From the NCBI RefSeq assembly GCF_007829035.1, contig NZ_VIVQ01000004.1:140214-178380 (forward strand): DNA of 38,167 nucleotides, written 5' to 3'. The DNA is from Rudaeicoccus suwonensis. GTDB lineage: Bacteria > Actinomycetota > Actinomycetes > Actinomycetales > Dermatophilaceae. Within the stretch, counting starts at the first letter, position 1. Every line of letters begins with the position of its first letter. This document shows positions 16,078-26,857 of this stretch, piece after piece. The notes under the pieces are model-generated. The model saw only the letters and a program-made list of their open reading frames with translations, did not search any database and was not told the origin of the DNA. A program made the position numbers and the translations under genes.

Positions 16078-16857
16078 ATGGACTTCTTCTCGAGCCCTGA
16101 CCTCTGGATCGCTTTCCTGACGCTGTTCGCCCTGGAGCTCGTGCTCGGTATCGACAATGTCGTCTTCATCTCCATCCTGACCGGCCGTCTGCCGGAGCAC
16201 CAGCGCCCGAAGGCGCGCATCGTCGGACTCTCGCTCGCTCTGGTCATGCGGATCGTGCTGCTGGTGGTTGCATCCTGGATCATCGGTCTGACCGCCACGA
16301 TCATCTCCATCGGCAGCGCGGACGCCCTCGCGATCTCCGGCCGTGACCTCATCCTGATCGTGGGTGGCTTGTTCCTGGTCTACAAGGCCGTGACCGAGAT
16401 CCACGAGAAGCTCGAGGGCGGCGAGCACGAGCACGCAGCGGGCGGGGCGGGCGCCAGCACCTTCGCCAGGGTCATCGTGCAGATCCTGCTGATCGACGCG
16501 GTCTTCTCACTCGACTCGGTGATCACCGCGGTCGGCATGGTCGACCAATTGGCCATCATGGTGGCGGCCGTCGTGCTGTCGATCGGCCTGATGATGGTGC
16601 TGGCGGGCCGGATCAGCGATTTCGTCAACGAGCATCCCACTGTCAAGATGCTGGCGCTGAGCTTCCTGGTGCTGATCGGCTCGACGCTGATTGCCGAAGG
16701 CTTCGACGTGCACCTCGACAAAGCCGTGATCTATGGTCCGATCGCCTTCGCCATCGCGGTCGAGGCGCTCAACCTGACCTACCGCAAGCGGCAGGCCGCG
16801 CGAGAGGGAGTCCCTCGCGACCCGGTGCGACTGCACTCGCGCTATTCCGACGACTGA
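16078..16857 (+). CDS. TerC-family integral membrane protein
   Basis: The 259-residue protein has about seven hydrophobic helices and the TerC signatures ELVLGIDNVVFISI (near 18-31) and DAVFSLDSVITA, each with the acidic residue pair expected for metal export. Family members have been linked to manganese efflux and tellurite resistance. Between helices there is a His/Glu-rich loop (GGEHEHAAGG) that could bind metal. The chosen ATG begins directly before the first helix; the longer frame adds 45 Arg-rich residues without resemblance. It lies between atpC and atpD, divergent from atpC, where actinobacterial genomes normally have no gene. Confidence 0.92.
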   Translation: MDFFSSPDLWIAFLTLFALELVLGIDNVVFISILTGRLPEHQRPKARIVGLSLALVMRIVLLVVASWIIGLTATIISIGSADALAISGRDLILIVGGLFLVYKAVTEIHEKLEGGEHEHAAGGAGASTFARVIVQILLIDAVFSLDSVITAVGMVDQLAIMVAAVVLSIGLMMVLAGRISDFVNEHPTVKMLALSFLVLIGSTLIAEGFDVHLDKAVIYGPIAFAIAVEALNLTYRKRQAAREGVPRDPVRLHSRYSDD

Positions 16858-16873
16858 CCGGCGCCCGACGACT

Positions 16874-16909
16874 GACGGCGTTCACCCCGGCACTGGGGCG
16901 AACGCCGTC
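16874..16909. terminator. Strong bidirectional hairpin after terC
   Basis: GACGGCGTTC and GAACGCCGTC form a perfect 10-bp outer stem, continued by CCCC/GGGG after one mismatch, with a 6-base loop. It sits between convergent terC and the asparagine-synthetase fusion gene. Confidence 0.8.
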
Positions 16910-16930
16910 ATCGTCAGGTGGTCTGGCAGA

Positions 16931-19573
16931 TCAGAGTTCGACCACGATCGCCATCGGGGTCTGCTCGGTGCTCTGCCCGAGGGGGTTGTCAGCGAACATC
17001 TCCTCGAATCTGGTCCAGTCCCCCTTCACGTCGGACCCGAGCACGTTGCGGCCGATGTCGTTGGCGTCCATCACGACCGTCCCGCCGAAGGTGTCGCGAT
17101 ATGCCTGCGGAGCACGCTCACGAATTGCGGCCGACAAACGGGATGCCACCTGGTCGGGGTCCTTGGGTGCCAGCTTGGCCGAGACGTTGGAGGGATACGC
17201 CGAGTATTCCGTCGGACCGTCGATGGCGCGTATGTCGTTGCCGACCAATTCGTAGAACAGCCCTCGTCTGCCGATCGCCTTGCCGACCGCGCCCCCGGCG
17301 CTGGCGTAGAGCACTCGCGGCAGACCGACTTCCTGAATCGCCAGTTGCATGGTGAACGGTGATCCGAGGCCGATGCCCGCCGGCGTGCGCGTGACGTACT
17401 TCGACAGAATGCGCGCCGAACGGCCGACGTTGATGTCCCAGATGAAGTACGACCGACCCTGCGTGATCGCGACGATCTTCTCGGAGATGAAGAAGAACCA
17501 CCGCTTGCCAGCGAGCGCAGCCTGATGTTCCGGGTCGGCCTCCAGCGCAGCGAAAAAAGCGTCGATGTGCTCGTTCACCCGAGCATCGAGGTCGTCGTCA
17601 CGACTGACCAGTTCGGTGCGCAACGGGTACCGCCGCACGCTCGCGCCCGACGCGGTCGTGAGATCCAACTGCTTGTCGGCGTTGGCTTCGAGGTCGGTCT
17701 TGAGGCGAGGCTCGGCGTCTGCCTCGTCCGGTTGCTCGTCGAAGAACTCACGCAGCCACAGCTCGACGTTGAGCAGTCGCCAGAAGGTCATCGAGTCAAG
17801 GGTGTTGGTGCCCTTGATCCAGCCCTCGAATGCGTGCAGCACCTCGGTCTGGTCGAAATAGGGCCTGCTGGCAAAGGATTCGGAGAGGAAAATGTTGTAG
17901 AAGTAGTTCTTCAACCGCATGAACCACTCGGACTGCGGAGTGGTGAAGCCGATCTTGTTGCGGCGACGGTTGATCAGATCGGGCAGCAGTCCACGGGTCG
18001 CATCGCGCAGCACCCGCTTGTTCCAGCCGTCCTTGATGATCGCTTCGTCGGACAGACTGAAGATGAACTTCACGACCTCCTTGTCCAGGAACGGCACACG
18101 GCCCTCCAGGGAGAACCGCATCGTGTTCTTGTCCTCGTAGCGCAGCAACGAGGGCAGCGAGCCGATGAACAGATCTTCGATGAGGCGCTTCTTGAGGTTG
18201 GCGCCCTCGACGGAATAACGCTCTGCGGCATACGTCGTGACGAAATCGTCGCCGAGCAGGCGCTCGCCCGGGATCGACTTGTTGCCCTTGAGCTTCGACT
18301 TCAGCTTGAACCGGCCCAACCGGTAGAGCACGTCCAGGCTCTTGCTGAGTTCGAGCGCCGCGGCGGTCGCGCCCTGGGCGCGCAGCTGGCGCAGGTAGAC
18401 GAAGTAGTAGGGAATGTACCCAGCCATCATCTCGTCGGCGCCCTGACCGTCGAGCAGCACCGTGACGTGCTTGGTCGCCTCGCGCATGACCTGGAACTGC
18501 GCATAGGGGCCGGAGGAGATCAGCGGCTCCTCCTGCGTGCGGATGAAGTCGCGCAAGTCGACCTTGAACTCGTCTGCGGTCGGCAGGATCTTGTGCGAAT
18601 CGACGTGACCCTTGCAGATGTCGAGCACGGCATCGACATACTTCTCTTCGTCGTTGTCTGAGCCCGGGAACACCGCAGAGAACGTATTCTGTTGCGCGCC
18701 AACGGATTTCGTCGTCGCGTCGCCGTCGTTCAGCAGCTTGTTGATGATCACGGCCACGGCGCTGGAATCCAGGCCGCCGGACAATGACGTGCCGACAGGC
18801 ACCTCCGATTGCAAGCGCAGCCGGACCGCCTCGGTCAACCGCTGCTTGTACTCCGCCGCGGCAGCGTCGTCATACGGGCGCTGCTGGGTGGCGAGTTCGG
18901 CGAGCTCTTCACGCAGCCGGGTGTAGAACCCGCGCTGTATGCCGGAGGCGTCCACCGAGAGGTACTCCCCCGGCTCGAGCCGCTCGATGCCCTGGAAGAA
19001 GGTCTCGCGGCCGTCCTCATGGATCCGGAAACGCAGGTAGCGGTAGATCGACCGGTCGTTGGGGCGGCGGTCGTAGACGCCGGTCGCCAGGATCGACTTG
19101 ATCTCGGAGGAGAAGAAAAGCGTCTCACCGACCTGGGCAACATAGACCGGCTTGATGCCGAAATGGTCGCGGCTGAGCGTGAGGCGCTGCTCCTGTGCGT
19201 CCCAGATCGCCAGGCCCCACATACCGTTGAACCGGTCGAAGGCATCCGTGCCCCACTCGGCGAAGGCGTGCAGCACCACCTCGGTGTCCGAGTCGGTGCT
19301 GAAGCTGCGGCCCAGCTGCTCAAGCTCGGTTCGCAGCTCGAGGTAGTTGTAGACCTCACCGTTGTAGCTGAGGACGTAGCGGCCGTCGGCGGTCGACATC
19401 GGCTGTTGACCGTGCGCCACGTCGATGATCGACAGTCGGCGGTGGCCCAGTGCGACAGGGCCGTCAGCGAACGTCCCCGCACCGTCGGGACCACGGTGCT
19501 CCTGGCAGTCGTTCATCCGCTGGAGGATCTGCGGGGTGCCTGCGGGCCCGAAATAGCCGACGATTCCACACAT
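16931..19573 (-). CDS. Asparagine synthetase B fused to an F420 gamma-glutamyl-ligase-like domain
   Basis: The protein has 880 residues. Residues 2-200 are a class II glutamine amidotransferase with catalytic C2 (MCGIVGYF), RHRGPDG-like EHRGPDG and SYNGEVYN. Residues 230-612 are the ATP-dependent asparagine synthetase domain with the pyrophosphate loop SLSGGLDSS (262-270) and LLDGQGADE. After an acidic linker (613-645), residues 648-880 resemble the CofE/F420-0:gamma-glutamyl ligase superfamily: FISEKIVAITQGRS, TPAGIGLGSPFTMQLA, AIDGPTEYS, LAPKDPDQVA and DANDIGRNVLG. Ordinary AsnB ends near 640 residues, so this is a fusion. Both halves make amide bonds, so linked chemistry on one substrate is possible but not shown. 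TAAGCT 7 bases before the ATG suggests a leaderless transcript. It lies in the atpC-atpD gap. Confidence 0.9.
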   Translation of the reverse strand: MCGIVGYFGPAGTPQILQRMNDCQEHRGPDGAGTFADGPVALGHRRLSIIDVAHGQQPMSTADGRYVLSYNGEVYNYLELRTELEQLGRSFSTDSDTEVVLHAFAEWGTDAFDRFNGMWGLAIWDAQEQRLTLSRDHFGIKPVYVAQVGETLFFSSEIKSILATGVYDRRPNDRSIYRYLRFRIHEDGRETFFQGIERLEPGEYLSVDASGIQRGFYTRLREELAELATQQRPYDDAAAAEYKQRLTEAVRLRLQSEVPVGTSLSGGLDSSAVAVIINKLLNDGDATTKSVGAQQNTFSAVFPGSDNDEEKYVDAVLDICKGHVDSHKILPTADEFKVDLRDFIRTQEEPLISSGPYAQFQVMREATKHVTVLLDGQGADEMMAGYIPYYFVYLRQLRAQGATAAALELSKSLDVLYRLGRFKLKSKLKGNKSIPGERLLGDDFVTTYAAERYSVEGANLKKRLIEDLFIGSLPSLLRYEDKNTMRFSLEGRVPFLDKEVVKFIFSLSDEAIIKDGWNKRVLRDATRGLLPDLINRRRNKIGFTTPQSEWFMRLKNYFYNIFLSESFASRPYFDQTEVLHAFEGWIKGTNTLDSMTFWRLLNVELWLREFFDEQPDEADAEPRLKTDLEANADKQLDLTTASGASVRRYPLRTELVSRDDDLDARVNEHIDAFFAALEADPEHQAALAGKRWFFFISEKIVAITQGRSYFIWDINVGRSARILSKYVTRTPAGIGLGSPFTMQLAIQEVGLPRVLYASAGGAVGKAIGRRGLFYELVGNDIRAIDGPTEYSAYPSNVSAKLAPKDPDQVASRLSAAIRERAPQAYRDTFGGTVVMDANDIGRNVLGSDVKGDWTRFEEMFADNPLGQSTEQTPMAIVVEL

Positions 19574-19580
19574 GGGGGCC

Positions 19581-19586
19581 AGCTTA
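19581..19586 (-). promoter_or_regulatory. -10 element for the leaderless asnB-fusion transcript
   Basis: TAAGCT on the reverse strand lies exactly 7 bases before the ATG and no ribosome site is present. The -35 region is weak. The divergent membrane-protein gene starts about 100 bases away. Confidence 0.5.
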
Positions 19587-19674
19587 TTTCGTGGCACGTG
19601 ATCCGACCTAAACGGCCACGAGACTCCCAGCGACCCTGCCGGATCCGGCCATGCATCCGTGACAGCATGGCGCG

Positions 19675-20511
19675 GTGATCGGTCCGCTCGGCGCAATCAT
19701 CGCCGCCCTCGCGTATGGCGCTGCCACGATCCTGCAGGCCATGGGCGTGCGGCGTATGGCGCAACAGCCGGCCGACACCACGCTCCTGCAGCGGCTGATG
19801 GCCGGACGGCTGTACGCCGTGGGCCTTGCGTTGGACGGCCTCGGTTTCGTGGCCTCGTTCGCGGCGTTGCGCACGCTGCCGTTGTTCCTGGTCGAGTCGA
19901 TGCTGGCGTCGTCGGTTGCGGTGACCGCGATCCTGGCCGTGTGGCTGCTCGGCGTTCGCCTGAGCCGCCGTGAAATCATCGCTCTGGCGGTGGTCGGAGC
20001 CGGCCTGGTGATGCTGGCAGTGAGCGCGCACGAGGGCCACGGCAAGCACCTCGGGCACCGGGGCAACTGGGGTCTGGTGATCGAGTCACTGGTCGTCGGC
20101 GTGATCCTCGCGGTCGGCTGTCTCGACAAGACCCCCGGACGCTCTTCGCTGACGCTGGCGGTCGCCAGCGGTCTCGGCTTCGGCATCACCGGCATCGCCG
20201 CGCGTGTGCTGGCTTTCGCCGACCCGTGGTGGAAGACGGTCACTCACCCGGCGCTGCTGGCCATGGCCATCGCGGGAGTGTTCGCCATCGTGGCCTACGG
20301 GTTCGCGCTCGAACGCGGGCGCACCACGAGCGTCGCCGCGATCACGTTCGCAGTCGAGACGGTGCTGCCGGCATTGATCGGTCTAGTGTTTCTGGGCGAC
20401 AAGGTGCGCCACCACTTCGGTCCTGTCGCCGTGGTCGGATTCGTGGTCACCCTCGCGGGCTGCTTGGCACTCGCTCGTCGCGCCGAGGTCGACGACGACG
20501 CCACCACCTGA
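19675..20511 (+). CDS. DMT/EamA-like multispanning membrane protein
   Basis: The 278-residue protein has about nine or ten hydrophobic helices in the pattern of drug/metabolite-transporter-type permeases, with an internal pseudo-repeat. A His-rich loop (AHEGHGKHLGHRG, near 117-129) separates the two halves and could bind metal. It starts at GTG; no ribosome site is evident, and CAGCAT 6 bases upstream may be a leaderless -10. It is divergent from the asparagine-synthetase fusion and is followed by a tandem-repeat region and the convergent atpD. The transported substrate is unknown. Confidence 0.8.
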   Translation: MIGPLGAIIAALAYGAATILQAMGVRRMAQQPADTTLLQRLMAGRLYAVGLALDGLGFVASFAALRTLPLFLVESMLASSVAVTAILAVWLLGVRLSRREIIALAVVGAGLVMLAVSAHEGHGKHLGHRGNWGLVIESLVVGVILAVGCLDKTPGRSSLTLAVASGLGFGITGIAARVLAFADPWWKTVTHPALLAMAIAGVFAIVAYGFALERGRTTSVAAITFAVETVLPALIGLVFLGDKVRHHFGPVAVVGFVVTLAGCLALARRAEVDDDATT

Positions 20512-20658
20512 GCGGCGGCACCGCGAGCAGCACCGCGCAGCACCGCGCAGCCAGCCTTTCGACGGTGACCTGGCACCAGGTGTTGTTGTCCACGACGGAT
20601 AACGACCGCAACCGCCAGGTCAACGCGCCACGGTGGCGACCCGGCAGACGCGCCGGGC

Positions 20659-20808
20659 GCACAACGGCAAGCGCAGACGCGGGTGCACAACAGCAGACGC
20701 GCCGGGCGCACAACGGCAAGCGCAGACCCGGGCGCACAACGGCAAGCGCAGACGCGGACGCACAACAGCGAGCGCAGACGCGGGTGCACAACAGCAGACG
20801 CGCCGGAC
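20659..20808. repeat. 26/23-bp tandem repeat array between the membrane-protein gene and atpD
   Basis: Six consecutive units begin with GCACAACRGC at 20659, 20685, 20708, 20734, 20760 and 20786, giving lengths 26, 23, 26, 26, 26 and 23. Units differ by a few substitutions and a 3-base deletion. Copies of GACGCGCCGG, the left arm of the adjacent hairpin, recur inside the array, so it may have grown by duplication of the hairpin arm. The whole 355-base spacer (20512-20866) lacks a credible gene; it also holds a 10-bp repeat near 20527 and the palindrome ACCTGG-CA-CCAGGT at 20568-20581. Confidence 0.85.
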
Positions 20809-20830
20809 GCCTGGAGGCGTCCGGCGCGTC
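20797..20830. terminator. Perfect 15-bp hairpin downstream of atpD
   Basis: Arms at 20797-20811 and 20816-20830 (GACGCGCCGGACGCC and its exact complement) enclose the loop TGGA. It is 37 bases after the atpD stop and also faces the forward membrane-protein gene, so it probably terminates both. There is no T-tract. It overlaps the last tandem repeat unit. Confidence 0.8.
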
Positions 20831-20866
20831 GGCCGTCAGTCAGATCTGCTGTGCGCTACGGCTGGA

Positions 20867-22372
<1,506 letters not shown>

Positions 22373-23287
22373 TCAGGACGCGTCCGCGAGTGCGCTGGCG
22401 CCACCAACGATCTCGCTGATCTCTTGGGTGATCTCAGCCTGCCGCGCCTGGTTGGCGAGACGGGTGTAGGTCTTGATGAGTTCTTCTGCGTTGTCGGTCG
22501 CCGACTTCATCGCCCGCTGGCGGGCTGCCAGTTCGGAGGCCGCCGACTGCAGCAGCGCGTTGAAGATCCGCGCAGTGATGTACTGCGGAAGGAGCGCGTC
22601 CAGCACCTTGTCGGCACCGGGCTCGAACTCGTACAACGGCAGCGGGCCGGAGTCGGGCACGCCGTCGCCGTCACTGTCGAGGTCACCTTCGACGACCTCC
22701 AAGGGCAACAGGCGGACGACCTGGGGCTCTTGGCTGACCATCGACACGAAGCGGGTGTAGACGAGATGGACCTCATCGACGCCGCCCTCTTCGCTGCCCT
22801 TGACGAACTCACCGGTGAGCACGTCGCCGATCTGCTTCGCCTGCTCGAACTGCGGACTGTCGGTGAAACCGGTCCACTCGCGTTCGAACTCCCGGCGACG
22901 GAATTTGTAGTAACTCACCGCCTTGCGCCCCACCAGGTAGACGGCAACGTCCTTGCCCTCGCCCCGGAGCCGCTCGATCAACTCGGCGCTGGTCTTGATC
23001 GCGTTCACGGAGTAGGCCCCCGCGAGACCGCGGTCACTGGTGAAGATCAGCACAGCTGCGCGCTTGGGATTGTCGCGCTCCGTTGTCAGCGGATGGTCGG
23101 TGTTGCTGTGCGTCGCGACGGCCGAACAGGCACGGGTGAGCGCGATGGCGTACGGCGTCGACTGAGCGACCGCGTGCCGTGCCTTGACGACGCGCGAGGC
23201 CGCGATCATCTCCATGGCATGTGTGATCTTCTTGGTGGCCTGGACAGACCGGATGCGTTGGCGGTAAACCCGCATCTGCGCGCCCAT
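22373..23287 (-). CDS. atpG: F1Fo ATP synthase gamma subunit
   Basis: The 304-residue central-stalk subunit couples c-ring rotation to catalysis. The N-terminal helix ([28 protein letters not shown]) and the C-terminal helix ([28 protein letters not shown]) are both conserved. An acidic insertion ([13 protein letters not shown], around 195-207) is typical of actinobacterial gamma subunits. GGGGA lies just before the ATG. It sits between atpA (44-base gap) and atpD. Confidence 0.98.
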   Translation of the reverse strand: MGAQMRVYRQRIRSVQATKKITHAMEMIAASRVVKARHAVAQSTPYAIALTRACSAVATHSNTDHPLTTERDNPKRAAVLIFTSDRGLAGAYSVNAIKTSAELIERLRGEGKDVAVYLVGRKAVSYYKFRRREFEREWTGFTDSPQFEQAKQIGDVLTGEFVKGSEEGGVDEVHLVYTRFVSMVSQEPQVVRLLPLEVVEGDLDSDGDGVPDSGPLPLYEFEPGADKVLDALLPQYITARIFNALLQSAASELAARQRAMKSATDNAEELIKTYTRLANQARQAEITQEISEIVGGASALADAS

Positions 23288-23331
23288 CGGTCCCCTTCCC
23301 TAAATGTCGGAGTAGCAGTCAGCGGAGGCCG

Positions 23332-24969
23332 TCAGGCCTTGTGCTGCTTGACGATCTTGGCCTGGTCGATCTGGTCCTGGGCGATCTCATCGTGCGATTC
23401 GGCGCCCTCACCACCGTGTTGCGGACCAGCCTGGAACTCCGGCTTGAACTCCTTCATCGCCGCCTCGAAGGCGGCAAGACCGTCGTCGTCGATCTTCGAG
23501 GTCTCGCGGATGGCGTCCAGGGTTGCCTGGTTGTTGCGGTGCAGGTAGTCCAGGAACTCGTTCTCGAAACGCGGGACATCCTCGACAGCGACATCATCGA
23601 GTTGACCGGTCGTGCCGGCCCAGATCGACGCGACCTGGTTGGGCACGGAGTACGGCGCGTTCTGCGGCTGCTTGAACAAGGACATCAGCCGCTCACCGCG
23701 GGCCAACTGGTGACGGGAGGCCGCGTCGAGGTCGGAAGCAAACATGGCAAACGCCTGCATCTCACGGAACTGTGCGAGGTCCACCTTGATCGAACCGGTG
23801 ACCGCCTTCATGGCCTTGGTCATGGCGGCGCCGCCGACACGCGACACCGACACACCGACGTCGATGGCCGGACGCTGGTTGGCGTTGAACAGATCGGACT
23901 GCAAGAAGATCTGACCGTCGGTGATCGAGATGACGTTGGTCGGGATGAACGCCGAGACGTCACCCGCCTTGGTTTCGATGATCGGCAGGCCGGTCATCGA
24001 ACCCGAACCGAGGTCCTTGGACAGCTTCGCGCAACGCTCGAGCAGGCGGCTGTGCAGGTAGAACACGTCACCCGGGTAGGCCTCACGACCCGGCGGGCGG
24101 CGCAGCAAAAGCGACATGGCGCGGTAGGCGTCGGCCTGCTTGGACAGGTCGTCGAACACGATGAGGACGTGCTTGCCGTCATACATCCAGTGCTGGCCGA
24201 TGGCCGAACCGGTGAACGGAGCGAGGTACTTGAAGCCGGCCGGGTCACCAGCAGGAGCATTGACGATGGTGGTGTATTCCATCGCGCCGGCGTCCTCAAG
24301 GGTGCGGCGCACCTCAGCGACCGTGGAGTTCTTCTGACCGATCGCGACGTAGATGCACCGGACCTGCTTGTCCGGATCACCGGTCTCCCAGTTTTCCTTC
24401 TGGTTGATGATCGTGTCGGTGGCGATCGTGGTCTTGCCGGTCTGGCGGTCACCGATGATCAGCTGTCGCTGACCACGTCCGATGGGCGTCATGGCGTCGA
24501 TGGCCTTGATGCCGGTCTGGAGCGGCTCGTGCACCGACTGACGCTGGACCACGGTCGGTGCCTGGAGCTCGAGCGCACGCCGGGCGTCCGGCTTGATGTC
24601 GCCCAGACCATCGATCGGCTGACCGAGCGGGTCGACCACACGGCCGAGGAAGGCATCGCCGACCGGAACCGAGAGAACCTCGCCGGTGCGCTTGACCTCC
24701 TGGCCTTCCTCGATGCCCCCGAAGTCACCGAGGACGACGACACCGATCTCGTGCACGTCGAGGTTGAGTGCGATGCCCAGCGTGCCGTCCTCGAACTGCA
24801 GCAACTCGTTGGTCATCGCGGAGGGCAGGCCCTCGACGTGGGCGATTCCGTCGGCGGCGTCTGCGACGGTACCGACCTCCTCACGGCTGGCGGCGCCTGG
24901 CTCGTAGGCCCGGACATATCCGTCCAGCGCGTCCCGGATCTCGTCGGGACGGATCGAAAGCTCCGTCAT
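23332..24969 (-). CDS. atpA: F1Fo ATP synthase alpha subunit
   Basis: The 545-residue non-catalytic F1 subunit carries Walker A GDRQTGKT, the FDDLSKQA loop and the visible arginine-finger region [15 protein letters not shown]. The C-terminal tail ([20 protein letters not shown]) is longer than in E. coli, in keeping with the extended alpha tail known in actinobacteria such as mycobacteria, where it suppresses ATP hydrolysis. AAGGAG lies 8 bases before the ATG. The 78-base gap to atpH contains one intergenic GTATGCCG motif copy (25030-25037). Confidence 0.98.
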   Translation of the reverse strand: MTELSIRPDEIRDALDGYVRAYEPGAASREEVGTVADAADGIAHVEGLPSAMTNELLQFEDGTLGIALNLDVHEIGVVVLGDFGGIEEGQEVKRTGEVLSVPVGDAFLGRVVDPLGQPIDGLGDIKPDARRALELQAPTVVQRQSVHEPLQTGIKAIDAMTPIGRGQRQLIIGDRQTGKTTIATDTIINQKENWETGDPDKQVRCIYVAIGQKNSTVAEVRRTLEDAGAMEYTTIVNAPAGDPAGFKYLAPFTGSAIGQHWMYDGKHVLIVFDDLSKQADAYRAMSLLLRRPPGREAYPGDVFYLHSRLLERCAKLSKDLGSGSMTGLPIIETKAGDVSAFIPTNVISITDGQIFLQSDLFNANQRPAIDVGVSVSRVGGAAMTKAMKAVTGSIKVDLAQFREMQAFAMFASDLDAASRHQLARGERLMSLFKQPQNAPYSVPNQVASIWAGTTGQLDDVAVEDVPRFENEFLDYLHRNNQATLDAIRETSKIDDDGLAAFEAAMKEFKPEFQAGPQHGGEGAESHDEIAQDQIDQAKIVKQHKA

Positions 24970-25047
24970 GTCTTCTTCTCCTTCTGAGGGGCGGTGGGTC
25001 GCCCACGTGGTTCAAAAAGTGTGTGTGCCGTATGCCGGGGCGACTGC

Positions 25048-25863
25048 TCAGCCCGCCATGGCCCGGCGCGCTTCGTCCAACCTGGTCTGGATCGTGCCGT
25101 CGATGACCTCGTCGCCGATCTGCACACGCAGACCGCCGACGACTGCCGGGTTGACGACCACGTTGAGCTGGACGGTCCGCCCGTAGATCGCCGTCAGTGC
25201 CGCGCTCAGGCGATTGCTGTGCTCGTCACTCAGCGTCCGTGCGGTGGTGACCGTGGCCACCAACTGGTGACGAAGGTTCGCAGCCGCGTTGATGTAGGAC
25301 TGCAGCACGCGCTCGAACCGCTGACCGCGGGGGTGCGCGGCCGCCTGGCGGACCAGTGCGACGGTTTCCGAAGCGGCCTTGCCGTCGAGCAGCGTGGAGG
25401 CAAGATCTGCCTTGTCCGCACCGCTGCGCTGCCGATTGCTGAAGGCGTCACGCAGCCCAGGGTTGCCTGCCACCGTGCGCTCGAAGCGGAAGAGTTCGCT
25501 TTCGACCTGCTCCAGGCGACCGTCCCGCTCCGCCCCGGTGAGGACCGCCTGCACACCGAGGGAATGAACCGCATCGCTGAGATCACGAGGATCGGACCAG
25601 CGCTGCTCGACCGCTGCGCGCAGGACGGCAGCGGAATCCGCCGCCAGCTTGCCGGAGAACAGCCGATCGGCCAGCCCCGTCTTGGTCGAAGGTGGTGTGG
25701 CCGAGTCACTCAACGCACGCCGCAACGGGCCACTGTCGTCGAGCACCGTTCCGACGGCGAGCAACTCACCGCCGATCACGCCGGCAGCGGACGCCGGATC
25801 GCGCAGCACCTCAGCGAGCGACTTCTCGCTGGCCACCCAGGATCCGCGGGAAGCGCCCTGCAT
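25048..25863 (-). CDS. atpH: F1Fo ATP synthase delta subunit
   Basis: The 271-residue peripheral-stalk subunit attaches F1 to the b subunit. The actinobacterial form is longer than the E. coli protein of about 177 residues, with a duplicated N-terminal helical region; the C-terminal beta domain (QLNVVVNPAVVGGLRVQIGDEVIDGTIQTRLDEARRAM) is clear. Its start overlaps the atpF stop by one base (TGATG), indicating translational coupling. Confidence 0.96.
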   Translation of the reverse strand: MQGASRGSWVASEKSLAEVLRDPASAAGVIGGELLAVGTVLDDSGPLRRALSDSATPPSTKTGLADRLFSGKLAADSAAVLRAAVEQRWSDPRDLSDAVHSLGVQAVLTGAERDGRLEQVESELFRFERTVAGNPGLRDAFSNRQRSGADKADLASTLLDGKAASETVALVRQAAAHPRGQRFERVLQSYINAAANLRHQLVATVTTARTLSDEHSNRLSAALTAIYGRTVQLNVVVNPAVVGGLRVQIGDEVIDGTIQTRLDEARRAMAG

Positions 25864-26435
25864 CAGACGCCCGCCTCGGTCGACGTGGAGCCGACCTTCT
25901 CGGGCTTGATGTTGCCGGACTCCAGCTCGACGAGAAAACGCTCGACGATGGCGTGCTGCCGATCGTCATCCTGCAGCGCCTCACCGACGATGCGCCCGGC
26001 AAGTTCGGTCGACAGCGCGCCCATGTGCTGCCGCAGCTGAACCTCGGCCTGCTGGCGTTCCTGCTCGACCTGCTTGTGCGCCGTCTCGACGATCCGCTCG
26101 GACTCGGCCTTGGCGACCTCTCGGCTCTCACCGACGATCTGAGCGCCTTCCTCGCGGGCCTTCTGCCGGATCTGGCCCGCCTCGGTCTGCGCGTCGGTGA
26201 GCGCGGAGTGGTACTTCTCGCGCTCGGCGTCGGCGGCGGCCTTGGCCTCATCGAGCTCTTCGAACTGGTTGCGGATGGTGTTCTGGCGGTCGGTCATCGC
26301 CTTGCTGACCGGCGGCAGCACCCACTTCCAGAGCACACCGAGAATGATGATGAACGCAATGAACTCGGCGATCAGCGTGCCATTGGGCAGCAGCGGGTTG
26401 CTCGTCGACGAGGCAGCGACAGCTTGGTGAATCAC
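25863..26435 (-). CDS. atpF: F1Fo ATP synthase b subunit
   Basis: The 190-residue peripheral-stalk subunit has one N-terminal membrane helix (about 22-44, IAEFIAFIIILGVLWKWVLP) followed by a long charged coiled coil, and ends with a short linker. It begins at GTG; GGGAA upstream is a modest ribosome site. The 31-base gap to atpE and one-base overlap with atpH keep it within the operon. Confidence 0.96.
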   Translation of the reverse strand: MIHQAVAASSTSNPLLPNGTLIAEFIAFIIILGVLWKWVLPPVSKAMTDRQNTIRNQFEELDEAKAAADAEREKYHSALTDAQTEAGQIRQKAREEGAQIVGESREVAKAESERIVETAHKQVEQERQQAEVQLRQHMGALSTELAGRIVGEALQDDDRQHAIVERFLVELESGNIKPEKVGSTSTEAGV

Positions 26436-26466
26436 GGGAGGTTCCCTCTCGTCGGGGACGGGCTAG

Positions 26467-26766
<300 letters not shown>

Positions 26767-26857
26767 TCACCGCGTGTGTTTCGGATGGGTCCTGCAGTTC
26801 GTGGTACAGCCGTGCACGTTCATTCTCGATGCACCGTGAGCGCATCACTTTGCGGGG

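Noticed and set aside
20659-20808. CRISPR array
   Set aside because: Units are contiguous 26/23-bp tandem repeats without unique spacers, and no cas gene is present.
15919-20866. Insertion of a mobile element between atpD and atpC
   Set aside because: No transposase, integrase, attachment site or flanking direct repeat was found; codon use and motif density look like the surrounding sequence.
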